A stretch of 26,095 nucleotides of DNA from Prasinococcaceae sp. CCMP 1430 (lineage: Eukaryota > Prasinodermophyta > Palmophyllophyceae > Prasinococcales > Prasinococcaceae). The notes under the pieces are model-generated. The model did not search any database. It had not been told where the DNA came from and saw only the letters and a program-made list of their open reading frames with translations. This document shows positions 1 through 10,600 of this stretch, one piece after another. Positions within the stretch are counted from its first letter, which is position 1. Each line of letters starts with the position of its first letter. Location of the stretch: the NCBI GenBank assembly GCA_013416795.1, contig RQSC01000031.1, forward strand, positions 254,091-280,185. The letters are read 5' to 3'. Made by a program: the position numbers and the translations under genes.

Positions 1-722
1 CGAGCGGCGCGCGAATTTTCTTCCGTGGTTTGCATCGGCAACACTTAGACCCCATCGCATGCGCGCGCGCGCGCGCGCGCGCGCGCGCGCGGCCCCCATC
101 AAAACGCACGCGCGCGCGCGCGTGGCACGCAATGCATTTTGATTTACAGTCTGCGGGCGCGGCGTGACGGCTGACCTATATCAAATCGAATGGCCGCGAT
201 TCCGCGCGCGCGGGCGCCCGCGGGCGCCCCGTTCGGGGCTTCCGGGCTTCGGGTTTCGAGTTGCGGTTTGGTCATAACCCTAGCCGTCGCAGATTAGAAG
301 TGACGTACCGCACGCGAATTTACGCGCCATTGAGGTAAGACCCTATCCGTATATCAAAACGAACGAGTTTGTTTTTTTAATGAACAGAGTTGGTAGAAAT
401 ATTCGCGTGTGCGTCGCGACCTCGGTCGCGCGCCCGCGCGGTTTTTGGGGTTCGCTCGCCGGCTGCCGCGGCGCAGCCGCCGGCCAGCCGTCGCCAGCGC
501 AGCGCGCGCGCGTGCGCGCGTGCGTGCGTGCGCGTGTGTGCGTGAGCGTGTGCGTGTGCGTGTGCGTGTGTGTGTGCGCGCGTGCGTGTGTGTGTGTGCG
601 TGTGTGCGTGTGCGTGTGTGTGTAGGGGTGGGTGTGGGTGCGGGTGCTGCATGCCACGGCGCCCACACCTTGCGCGACGGGCGCGACGGGCGCGCGCGCG
701 CGTGCGCTCGCTCGCTCGCTCG
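1..722 (+). repeat. Direct repeat copy 1 (NOP56 5' flank)
   Basis: First copy of a 722 bp segment that recurs at 1690-2411 with a constant offset of 1689. It runs from the left edge of the window (so it may extend further left) to a CTCG microsatellite at 705-727, 27 bp before the NOP56 start codon. Outside two internal blocks the copies differ only at 172 and 217. In blocks 65-158 and 218-277 this copy is the same-direction complement of copy 2. Copy 1 carries ATCAAAACGCA (98-108) and its near inverted partner TGCATTTTGAT (133-143), a motif found in correct form elsewhere in the window, so copy 1 is likely the true sequence. Confidence 0.95.
502..623. repeat. CG/GT-rich microsatellite
   Basis: Imperfect run of GCGC, GTGC and GTGT units just upstream of NOP56. 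Its copy lies at 2191-2312. It makes long His/Thr/Arg or Cys/Val open frames in several phases that are not genes. Confidence 0.9.
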
Positions 723-749
723 CTCGCCCGCCCCGCCCCGGCGCTCGCG

Positions 750-1281
750 ATGGCGGACCTCTTCGTGCTGTACGAGTCCTCGAGCGGCTACGCGCTGCTC
801 AAGACCAAGCCGCTCGACGGGCTCGGCATGAGCCAGGCGGAGCTCGCGGGCGCCGTCGGCGAGGTGCGACGCGCCGCGCGCGGTGGCAGCGGCGCGCGCG
901 CGCTTGTGTGTGTGCGTGTGTAGGCTGTGCGCGGGCGCGTGCACACGCGGCGCATGTGCGTGAGCGGAGCACGCGTGCGTGTGCGTGCGCGTGCGCGCTT
1001 GTGCGCGCGCGTGCGTGTGTGCTTGTGCGCGCGCGCGCGCGCGTCTTCGCGTGGCGGGTGGTGCCTCTCCTTCGCGCGTGCTCGCTCGCCCGCGCGCGGA
1101 CGCTCGCTGACACCCCCGTCGTCGCCGCCGCCGCCGCCGCCGCGCAGCTCGAGACCTTCTCCAAGGTGGCCACGCTGGCGGCGTTCAAGCCCTTCGTCAG
1201 CGCCGCCGACGCGCTCGAGCAAATCAACGCGCTCTCGGAGGGTGCGAGCGCGCTCGCTCGCTCGCTCGCTCGCTCCCTCTC

Positions 1282-1331
<50 letters not shown>

Positions 1332-4092
1332 GCGCGCGCGGCACGCGTGTGCTCGCGCGCCTGCGCCTGCGACCGCGCGCGCGGCGGGCGCTGACGCCAC
1401 CCTCGTCTGGCCGGCCGCCCCCCGCGCCCCCCGGGGGTGCGACGGCGGCGGCCCTCCCGGCCCCCGTCCGCGCATTCAAATTCGTATACCGTCGCAGCTT
1501 GGGCTTGCGCGCATGAGCGCAGCGCCACGCGAAAGCACACCATCGGAAGTCGTTTTCATTAGGATTGATATATTTTCCACCCCCCCCCTCGCGCGCGCGC
1601 GCGCGCGCACTACTTCGCGGCACTTCCGCGGTTGTGAATGATGGTGTGTCCGGCTTTTCCGTATATGCAGACGGTTCCGGACCGATGCTCGAGCGGCGCG
1701 CGAATTTTCTTCCGTGGTTTGCATCGGCAACACTTAGACCCCATCGCATGCGCCGCGCGCGCGCGCGCGCGCGCGCGCGCCGGGGGTAGTTTTGCGTGCG
1801 CGCGCGCGCGCACCGTGCGTTACGTAAAACTAAATGTCAGACGCCCGGCGGCGTGACGGCCGACCTATATCAAATCGAATGGCCGCGATTCCGCGCGCGC
1901 GGGCGTGGCGCCCGCGGGGCAAGCCCCGAAGGCCCGAAGCCCAAAGCTCAACGCCAAACCAGTATTCCCTAGCCGTCGCAGATTAGAAGTGACGTACCGC
2001 ACGCGAATTTACGCGCCATTGAGGTAAGACCCTATCCGTATATCAAAACGAACGAGTTTGTTTTTTTAATGAACAGAGTTGGTAGAAATATTCGCGTGTG
2101 CGTCGCGACCTCGGTCGCGCGCCCGCGCGGTTTTTGGGGTTCGCTCGCCGGCTGCCGCGGCGCAGCCGCCGGCCAGCCGTCGCCAGCGCAGCGCGCGCGC
2201 GTGCGCGCGTGCGTGCGTGCGCGTGTGTGCGTGAGCGTGTGCGTGTGCGTGTGCGTGTGTGTGTGCGCGCGTGCGTGTGTGTGTGTGCGTGTGTGCGTGT
2301 GCGTGTGTGTGTAGGGGTGGGTGTGGGTGCGGGTGCTGCATGCCACGGCGCCCACACCTTGCGCGACGGGCGCGACGGGCGCGCGCGCGCGTGCGCTCGC
2401 TCGCTCGCTCGTCGTGGCTTTTTGTGCGCTTGGCTGACTCGAAAGGCTNCGGATGGCGACGGCCGACGCAACGCGCTCACTTCAATCTACTGGATGCCCA
2501 CGCGAGCGTCTCCCAGGCTGCCGCTCGGTGTCAACCTCAGCGACCACGTCCACTACTATCACTGCGGCGCGCCGTTTGAGTACACCCTGTACGACCCCGC
2601 GACTGGCGAGATGCACGTCGAGGTCCTCGGCCCCGATGTGCTTGCCGGTCACAGGCTGCAGGTGTGCGTGAAAGGAGGCACGTGGAAGTGCGGCAGGCTG
2701 CTGTGCGGCGACGCTCCGGTGGGCGCCGCAGGTGGCGGCGGCGACCCGCGAGATCACTGCCTGCTCGGCGAGGCCGTCGCGCCGGCCTTGGCGGCGCCCG
2801 CGCCCGCGCCCGCGCCCGCGCCCACCTCAGGCGACATGACGGAGTCCCTTCAGGACTTCTTGGAGATGTCCCTGCCCAAGGTGAAGAAGGCGGGCAACGC
2901 CAAGAAGTGCGGCTTCGCCGTGGGCGTGGCGGACAGCAAGCTGGGCTCGGCGGTGCAGGACGCGACGGGCATCCCGTGCACGACGGGCGAGGACGTGCGC
3001 GAGATCCTGCGCGGCTGCCGCATGCACCTGGCGCGCTTCACCGACGGCCTGAGCGACGCGGACGTGTCGCGCGCGCAGCTGGGCCTGGCGCACTCGTACT
3101 CGCGCGCCAAGGTGAAGTTCAACGTGAACCGCTCGGACAACATGATCATCCAGGCGATCGCGCTGCTGGACACGCTCGACAAGGACGTGAACACGTTCGT
3201 GATGCGCGTGCGCGAGTGGTACGGCTGGCACTTCCCCGAGCTGGTCAAGGTGGTGAACGACAACTACGCGTACGCGCGCACGGCCATGTTCATCAAGGAC
3301 AAGGCCAAGGTGTCGGACGACATGCTCCCCGAGCTCGCGGAGATCGTGGGCAGCGAGGAGATCGCCAAGGAGGTGCTCGAGGCGGCGCGCGCGTCGATGG
3401 GCCAGGACATCTCCCCCATCGACCGCGTGAACATCGAGGCGTTCGCCGAGCGCGTCATCTCGCTCGCCGAGTACCGGCAGAAGCTCGCCGACTACCTCGT
3501 GGACAAGATGCACGCCGTGGCGCCCAACCTGAGCGCGCTCATCGGCGAGACGGTGGGCGCGCGCCTCATCTCGCACGCGGGCAGCCTCACAAACCTCGCC
3601 AAGTACCCCGCGAGCACGGTGCAGATCCTGGGCGCCGAGAAGGCGCTCTTCCGCGCGCTCAAGACCAAGGGCAACACCCCCAAGTACGGCCTCATCTACC
3701 ACTCGAGCTTCATCGGCCGCGCGCAGGCGCGCAACAAGGGGCGCATCTCGCGCTACCTCGCCAACAAGTGCTCCATTGCCACGCGCATCGACTGCTTCAC
3801 CGAGGGCGCCGGCACCTCTGCTTTCGGCGAGCGCCTCAAGGAGCAGGTGGAGGAGCGCCTCGCCTTCTACGACAAGGGCACCGCGCCGCGCAAGAACGTC
3901 GACGTCATGCGCGAGGCCATCGAGGCCGCGGGGGGCACCGTCGCGCCCGGCGAGGAGGGCGGCAAGAAGCGCAAGGCCGCCGCGGGCTCGTCTGACTCCG
4001 ACGGCATGGACGTCGACGAGGCCACGCCCAAGAAGGCCAAGAAGGACAAGAAGGAGAAGAAGGAGAAGAAGGCCAAGAAGGACAAGAAGTAG
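750..4092 (+). CDS. NOP56: NOP56, box C/D snoRNP core protein (3 exons)
   Basis: Core protein of box C/D snoRNPs, which guide 2'-O-methylation of rRNA in the nucleolus. Model: exons 750-863, 1148-1241 and 2831-4092, giving 489 codons plus stop. Exon 1 starts [17 protein letters not shown], the typical NOP56 N-terminal fold; exon 2 reads [16 protein letters not shown]. Exon 3 holds the coiled-coil and Nop domain, with near-invariant stretches [62 protein letters not shown] and [16 protein letters not shown], then a Lys-rich tail of KKxKK repeats typical of NOP56/NOP58. Donors are GTGCGAC and GTGCGAG; acceptors GCGCAG and CCTCAG; phases 0 and 1 fit. The N-terminus is nearer NOP56 than NOP58. 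Odd point: intron 2 is 1,589 bp and contains a repeat of the gene's own 5' flank, an N and a cupin fragment, so it may be an assembly product. Confidence 0.93.
1251..1329. repeat. GCTC and CT microsatellite
   Basis: About six CGCT/GCTC units followed by a nearly pure CT run from 1286 to 1329, inside NOP56 intron 2. Confidence 0.95.
1690..2411 (+). repeat. Direct repeat copy 2, with two non-reversed complement blocks
   Basis: Second copy of 1-722. It is identical over 278-722 (here 1967-2411) and over the first 64 bases. Blocks 1754-1847 (94 nt) and 1907-1966 (60 nt) pair position by position with copy 1 as A-T and G-C in the same direction, with no exceptions. The stretch between the blocks (1848-1906) is again identical apart from two transitions. 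The repeat ends inside a CTCG microsatellite, after which copy 2 runs into unrelated sequence where copy 1 runs into NOP56 exon 1. Confidence 0.95.
2449..2449. other. Single-N ambiguity or contig join
   Basis: One N lies 38 nt after the end of repeat copy 2 and directly before a cupin domain that lacks its N-terminal half, as expected if unrelated contigs were joined here. Confidence 0.7.
2450..2797 (+). pseudogene. DUF985 (cupin_5) domain fragment, 5'-truncated
   Basis: The frame reads [10 protein letters not shown], then [49 protein letters not shown] and LGEAVAP. This order is that of the DUF985 / cupin_5 family (YML079w-like): the S-T-x-I-Y-Y strand, the S-D-x-x-H-x-Y/F-H-x-G-x-P-x-E core, the LGPD..G.R.Q..V..G.W turn and the final VAP. 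The usual N-terminal part (L-x-P-H-P-E-G-G-Y) is missing because the fragment begins at the N at 2449. It is in frame with NOP56 exon 3 through an Ala-Pro repeat, so a fusion is formally possible, but a consensus acceptor at 2828-2830 joins NOP56 exon 2 to exon 3 exactly. I regard it as the tail of a separate gene. Cupin_5 proteins bind small ligands; the function is poorly known. Confidence 0.65.
2794..2823. repeat. GCGCCC x5 hexamer repeat
   Basis: Five perfect GCGCCC units between the cupin fragment and the NOP56 exon 3 acceptor. It encodes alternating Ala-Pro if read through and could be a mis-join point or the pyrimidine-rich tract of the acceptor. Confidence 0.9.
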
Positions 4093-4632
4093 GGGGGGAG
4101 GGGGAAAACGCGGCCGCGCGCGCGGGAACACAGGCCCGCGGCGCCCGTCTGCACCACACACACACCACACAACTCCTCCGCGCTGGCTCCGGGGGGCCTG
4201 TACACTAACAACGCCACGCTCTTGACACGCCCGCGACGCGACGCAACGCGCGCGTGCGCGCGTGTGCTCGCGCCTGTGTGCGCGTGTGTGTGCGTGCGCG
4301 CGCGCGCGCGCGCGTGCTCGTCTTTGTGTCTGTGTGTGTGTGCGTGTGCGTGCGCACGCGCGTGTGTGTGTGCCTGCCGCGGCGCGGGCGTGGCCCCAAC
4401 AGCCACCGCTCGCTCGCAAGTTTCGGGTTGGCAGCGCCCGCTCGCACGTTGACACCTCTTTTCCCTTCAATGCAACGCCCTTAAGGGTCCAAAAAAAAGG
4501 GTCCATAAATGTCATCAAAATGCACGTGCCCGCGCGTGGCGTTATGAGGGGGGGAAAAACCGCGCGCTGGCGCACAGTGCGCGGGCGCGCGGGCCGGGTC
4601 ACTCGCCGTCTCGGCGGCGCCGAAGACGAAGC
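4093..4632. other. Intergenic spacer, low complexity
   Basis: Between the NOP56 stop and the N at 4633. It holds a CA-rich patch (about 4154-4170), a CG/GT microsatellite (about 4249-4372), an A8 run (4491-4498) and the motif ATCAAAATGCA at 4514-4524. The last ~60 bases before the N could encode an Arg-rich stretch in frame with the next gene. No gene was recognised. Confidence 0.6.
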
Positions 4633-4633
4633 N
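4633..4633. other. Single-N ambiguity or contig join
   Basis: One N at the very 5' end of the BEACH reading frame, which has no ATG for over 370 bases downstream. The true first exon is probably missing or on the other side of this join. Confidence 0.6.
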
Positions 4634-4635
4634 CA

Positions 4636-7600
4636 GCTGCTGCCGCAGCCGCGGCTGATTTCGCCTTCGGCTTGACGGCGGCAGGTGCCGCCCGAACGGC
4701 CGCGTTTAGAGGAGGCGCCCCGTTGCTTGCCCGAGCGCCGCTCGCAGGTGCGCTCTTGGCAAGAGTAGCGGCGGCGGTAGCCGCCGCAGCCGCAGCCGCG
4801 GCGGCGGTCGCCCGCGGAGTCTTTTGCTTTGCCGCTGCAGAGCGCTGCAAGTTGACGGCGGCAGCAGCGGCCGCGGGCGACGCGGACGGCAGGCCCGAGG
4901 ACGCCGACGCCGCGCTGCGCGATGCGGCGGCGCTTGTTCGTGCCATCGGCGCGGCTGCGCGGTCGCCGCACTGCAGGGAGAGGCTCGCGAGGCGGAACGT
5001 GCTGCTGCCGATTGGGGTGCTCACGCGCCGAGGGCTGCGTTCTGTGAAGGGCATGGGGCGTGCGCGCGGCTCGCGCGGTGACTACGGCGCCGACGTGGCG
5101 CTCGTACGCTCGTGTGCGCTCGCCGCCGAGCAGTTTGCGCTCGCCGCCGCGGGCATAGCCGGCGTCGGCGCAGATGGCGGAGCGATTCCCGCGTACGACG
5201 CCGAGCGTTGTGCGGACTGCATCGTCGAGGCGGGCGCGTGCGGGACGTTTGTGGAGGCGCTCCGGGCCGCGCGCGCGGCAGGGGCGCGCGCGGGCGCGCT
5301 GCTGCTGCAGCGAGATGCGCTCCGCGCCGTGGACGCGCTGCTTCGCTGCGCGCGGCTGCGATCGGCGACGGCGACCGCAGGCGCTGAGGCTGTGCTGCTC
5401 GAAGGACTCGGGTGGACCAACGCAGCTGCCGCCGCGCCCGCTGCGCTCGGCAGCGCTGGCGCCGCAGGCGAGATGGGCGACGCGATTGGAGCACTCAGCA
5501 CCGGTGCCACCTCCCTCGCTCCTCCGGCGCCCTCCGACGACCTGTACGCGCTGCTCGATGTGCAGCTCGCTACGGTGGGCGCGCTCTCCGCGCGGCCGGA
5601 CGCGCTCGTGGGTGCCGCAGGCGTCGCCAAATTGGCCGAGGCGCTGCAGTGGGTGGCGTGGTCCTTCGGCGAGAGGCTCGCGTGTGGCAAAAAACGAGCG
5701 GGCGCACAGAGTGAGCAAAACAGTGGCGGTGAGGTGATGGCGGCGCCAGCTTCGTCGCCAGCGTCGCAGAGCGAGTCTCCGCGCACGGCAGGTGGCAGTC
5801 GCACACACGCCGGTACGATGGCGTCATCGCGCTCGCCGCTCGCACGCATGCGCGAGGCCATCAGCGGCTTGATAGGGCAACACGGCGGCAGCAGCGGCGG
5901 CACTAGCGGCGCGAGCGGTCGCGTCGCGAGCGTCGCGGCCGCGCCTCGCGTCGTGAGTGCCGCAATCAAGGCCGTGTCGCTACCCCTGTGGCCATGCATG
6001 GGCCGCCCGGCGGCGTTTCAGGGGCTGTTGGAGGAGGGATCGGTGGCGTTGCAGCGCGAGGTGGTGATGCTGCTGCGAGAGGCGATGCGGGACACGGCCA
6101 CTGGGGGCGCCACACGCGCAGCACTGCGGGCTCTCGGTGCATGGGGCACCCTTCTCGGGCACACCTGCTACGCCTTCGGGGTGCCCGGCGGAGAGACGCA
6201 AACAGAAGTCGCAGACCCGCGCGCGGGCAGCGCAGGAGCGCACGCGGACGGCCCCGGCACACTCACCCTTCCTGATGTGGTGGCGCTGCGGCAGGACGTG
6301 ATGCATCTGCTAGTTCTGGCGTGTACGGATAGCGACGACGTCGAGCACGAGGTCGGCGCGTTGCTGGGTTCGGTGGTTGGGGGCGACAACGCGGTCGAGC
6401 TGCCGCTCGAGCTCCGCGCAGAGCTTTCGGCGACGCTGCGCGAAGTTGTTGACAGTGCTGCCGACAATACTGCGGTGACACTCATCGGGGAAGAGCGCAT
6501 GCTCCCCGCTTTTGCCGAAGCAATCGACAGCACCCGAGCGATGTCCGCCTCGATGTACGGCATGCCATCAAGGACGAGCCAGCGCCGGCAATGGGCCGGC
6601 AGCGGCACTGGCGACGACCCTGCTCGGATTGCAGAGAGCATCGTTGCTGATATCATCGACACAGTAGCTGAGGGAGGCAACCCCTCGCTGCAAGGACAGT
6701 CCGCAGGGAGCGATGCGGTTGCAGATGAGGACGAGGCTCGCACGGACGAGCTGCGTCTCCAATTGCAGCGCTCGGTGATTCTTGCGCTACGTGCGGTGCT
6801 CGCCGCCGCTGGGCGCTGTGGTTGCAATGGATTCGCCGCAGCCGCAGGCTCGCCTCAACTCTCGGCCGCGCTCACGCAGTGCGCAAGCGAGCCCTCGAGC
6901 GCAGCGTTCGTGCTGCCACTTCTTTGCGATCTGCTCACCGCACCCTCGCAGAGCGACGCCGAGCTCCCCGCACGCGAGGCGTTGCTGCGGCAGACGCTAG
7001 AGTTGCTGCCGCGAGCCCAGCACCATGCACGCGACAGTACAGGCGGATGCCGTCATTTGCTGGAGCTGCTCTACTTGGTGAGGTCAGCGCTGCTTGCAAA
7101 TCGGGCTCTATTGCAGCCGCTTGTGTGTGCTGTCGATGGCTATGTACCAGTTGTGTCCGTGCTGAACGAGGAGTACGGATCTTCGAGCATGGAGCGCGAT
7201 CACGCCGATGTTGGCTCGGACGAGATGCCCATTCTGCGTTCGGAGGGCCTGGCCTCAGCGGTGTCAACGGCGGTGTTGTCCACGCTGGTCGCGGCCCTCC
7301 GCGAGTCCGAGGACAGCAAAGCGGCGTTTGCGCGCCTTGTCGGCTACGACACGCTTGAGAGCGCGGTGCTTCGTTGTCACGGCGGTCGGCCCACCAGGAC
7401 GTTGCTGCGGGGCTTGCTCGCGCTCGCCTGCGACGACATTGGTGCCGGCGACTTCAACATCGCTCTGGCAGCTGGGCAGGGTGCGAGTGCGCCTCTTGGC
7501 GCGGCCTCTGGCACGACTGCCGCATCGGGGGGAACGAGCGGCGGCCGCACATCAGCGCCGATGGTCGTCGCCAATGACGCGGCGCTGTGCGTACTGCTAC

Positions 7601-10600
7601 GCGTGGCCCGACGCGCGCCCGACGGTCTGCAAGGCGAGGCACTCGCTGCTGTGAGCGCGCTATTGCAGGACTCCACGACAAATCGACTTGCGGCAGAGCG
7701 AGCGGAGCTCGGCACGCTCCTGCTCGAGTGGCTACCGGAGGCGCGAGAGGACAGCATGGACGCTGGACCATCCATCCGGTCGAGAGTGTCTACGCTCCTG
7801 TGCGCAGCCGCGTCGGGTTCGTTTTCTGCTCGCGACGCTCGACGGGCAGTGGCGATGTTGCGCCCCGCCGACGATCCGCCCCCGCATGCCCTCGTGCTTA
7901 TTGAGTCACTCACGGCCATGGCGGAGCGCTCGAAGGTGCCGTCTGCATATTTTGATATGAACGGCAAGCGCTCTGGCTTGCAGCTGTCTAGTGGCATGCG
8001 CTGGCCGTCAAGCAAGGGCTACGCCTTCGCAACTTGGCTTCGACTGAATGAGCCAGCTGCGGGGGCTGCTGTGATGGATATGTTGCGCACCCCTGGCAAG
8101 ACTACTGCTGCATATATTCCCATGTCGCCGTCAGACGCGGATGTTGGACTGGATGAGCGTGGATTCTTTTCTTTCGCCGCCGGTGAGGGCAGCGGAGTTG
8201 TCGCCACTCTCATCCGTGGCGGGGACATCATGGTGCGCACGAGTGGGCGCAAGGACGACGGTGCCATATTCTCTACTGGCATCGGTCCAGGCAACTGGCA
8301 CCACGTGGTCGTCACACACGCGGCGAGCAGGGGACCGCTCGCATCCCCGGCGGTATGCAAAGTGTACGTTGACGGCACGCTGGTCGCTTCAACTCAGCTC
8401 AGATTTCCGAAAACACCCCCGGGGGATGGCGGGCTGAGCGCTGGTGGGATTGCGTGCGGTGGCGCTGGCGGCGTCGTTTGGAAGCACGCCGAGGCGGCAA
8501 AGGCGCAATCGCGGGCGAGCGCGCCGCAGGGCGATTCCGGCGTGCCACCTCCGTGGATGGGTGCGACGCCTCTGGGCGGACAGCTCGGGAGCGTGTACCT
8601 CTTTCACGATGCGCTCAGCGACCTGCAGGTGAAGGCGTTGCACTTGATGGGCTCCTCTTATCGACATACGTTTTTACCAACGGAGTGCGGCGTGGCTCCC
8701 GTGAGCCTTGAGAGTGTCAAGGCTGCGCTTGAGGGCAAGGACTCCTTGGCAAATCGGCTGGCCGCGTGTTTCGTCGCCACCGCTGCGGACGCGAGCGGTT
8801 CCGCATGCGTGAACACTGCCGTGGACGCGACGTCGTGCGAGGCTGGGTCGGCCCACGGCGCGCGCGTCATGCCAGGGACCCAACTACGTTCCACGCGTGG
8901 CCTGCGAGACGCAATGCATGCAATTGGTGGGGCATCGGTGTTCACTCCCTTGCTCACGTGCACGCCAAAAGCTCTGGCCTCACGCGATAGCAGAGCCATG
9001 GCCACGTCGGTGCACTCGGCGACTGTGCGGTTGATTGCATCCATGCTCGACGGTGCTGCAGGCTCGCGCTCTGCCTTCAACGCTTCTGATGGCACGGGCG
9101 TCATATCGCATCTTTTGTCACGACTCCCGCATGAGCTTCTTACTGCAGACCTGCTCCGTGCAACACAAGCTCTGGAGAGGTGCTGTATGGGTGCGACCCA
9201 GTTGCGTGTCGACGTCGTACGCAGGCTGGTGCTGAATTACGAGCTCTGGTGGCAAGCGCCTGACGAGACGAGGCTGCCACAGCTCGAGCTCTCAACAAGC
9301 ACGACTGCCGACATGTTCGCCGCTGCTGGCGGTTGCGGCGCCCTGATTGACGCAGCGGCCGGTGGCAGCGGGCGGCGCAGCACGAGTGCTCGCGATGCCG
9401 GCGTCATCGCAGCTCAGGACGGTGGAGGCGTGCGAAATTTGGAAGACACCGACGCGCAGTGGCATCGTGATGCCCAGGCTCGCAAGGCTGTCGTGTCGGC
9501 GCTCACGACCGTGCTCGCAGGTGATCTTGCGCCTCCGAAAGGTCTCAATGAAAAAGACGCGGCGCAGGCGAGAATGCCCTCGCGTGAGGACGTCTGCGCA
9601 TGTCTGGCGATTGCCCTCGACTCCGGTGGGGCGAGCAGGCCTGCTCCGCCGTCCGACCTCGCCTCGGGTGCGCTTTGCGCTATCGCGGCGGCCTTACTCA
9701 GGCCGAATCGTGGCCTTCGCGAAGTGGTGCTGGGGTGCGTGGGTGGGTACGGAGGCGCAGCGCTTGCCGGTGCTATGATGCGACCGCGCTCGGTCGCACA
9801 CGAGCCATCACTCCCAGACGAAACGGCGGCCGCCGATGGTCGAGGCGACGTGGGTCCGGTCGCGCTGGCTGGCCTGGCATTTCTTGTTGCAATCGTACAA
9901 GCTGTTTCAGATGAGATCGACATCGCCAGCACGGCTGGCACTTCAGTGCCTTCGTGGGTGCACCAAGCCATCAAGGGCCCCACGCAGAGACTGTCAGCCG
10001 GCGTCAATGTTGGCGCGCGCGAGTTTATATCAGAGGCGACAGCTGTGCTTATGTCGAATGGCCCCTTGCACGCGAGTGCGCTCATGGCGGTCACGTCAGC
10101 GCTGGCGCCGATACAGAAACAGACAGCAGCAGTTGAGGCCGTGCTTTCCCTGGCCTCGAAGTGCACAGACGTTGGCGCACGTGCGGCTGCAATCGACGCA
10201 GTTGCGAGCTGGCAGCTCGGAGAGACTCTGGCGCGCAGCAAGAGCTGGCAGGAGCTGCTACTGCCCACTGTCATCTGCGCGGCTAGTGCTGACAGTGCGG
10301 ATCGCTGCTCGGCTCTCAATCTCTTCGCTGCAGCGCACGCGCAGGCGATCGCGCACGTGCGAGGTGGCTGGCGCGTCGTGGAGCGCAGCGTCAGCTGTAT
10401 CCATGCGGCCGCCGCACGAGGCGAGTGCGATGGTTACTCGCTCTGCCATGAGATGTTGGCGCCGGTCCTGCGCGCTGCTGCGCGCACTCTCACACGTGCG
10501 TTGCACGATGTAGGCTCAGCCGACGAGAGCAGCCGTGCGTCTCTTGATTCTCTGCAAGTGGAGGACGCTTTGCACAACGCCGTCTGTGTTGTTGCTCTTG

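Larger units (their letters stand above)
1242..2830 (+). other. NOP56 intron 2, composite and suspect
   Basis: Donor GTGCGAG at 1242, acceptor CAG at 2828-2830. In order: GCTC and CT microsatellite (1251-1329), GC-rich unique sequence with no gene seen (1330-1689), copy 2 of the NOP56 5' flank (1690-2411), a 37 nt unique piece, an N at 2449, a 5'-truncated DUF985 cupin reading frame, and five GCGCCC units. It is far longer than the other introns I could define here (88-284 bp). I infer a mis-joined or rearranged region, not a normal intron. Confidence 0.6.

Noticed and set aside
343-944. Overlapping frames rich in HT, RA or CV repeats (also at 2032-2480, 4205-4447)
   Set aside because: These are translations of GT/CG microsatellites; all phases are open because the repeat contains no stops.
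1907-1966. Ordinary inversion of the block relative to copy 1
   Set aside because: An inversion would give the reverse complement; the reverse complement does not align, whereas the unreversed complement matches at all 60 positions.
1-2411. Repeat pair as long terminal repeats of a retroelement
   Set aside because: No gag/pol-like frame, primer binding site or polypurine tract lies between them; the interval holds NOP56 exons 1 and 2.
4599-5054. Minus-strand Ala/Lys-rich frame resembling a histone H1 tail (KPKAKSAAAA)
   Set aside because: Opposite strand of the Ala-rich BEACH N-terminus; no globular H1 domain, and it runs into the N at 4633.
2827-5808. 993-codon minus-strand open frame
   Set aside because: Antisense to NOP56 exon 3 and the BEACH start; Arg/Ala-rich composition typical of shadow frames in GC-rich genes, and it crosses an N.
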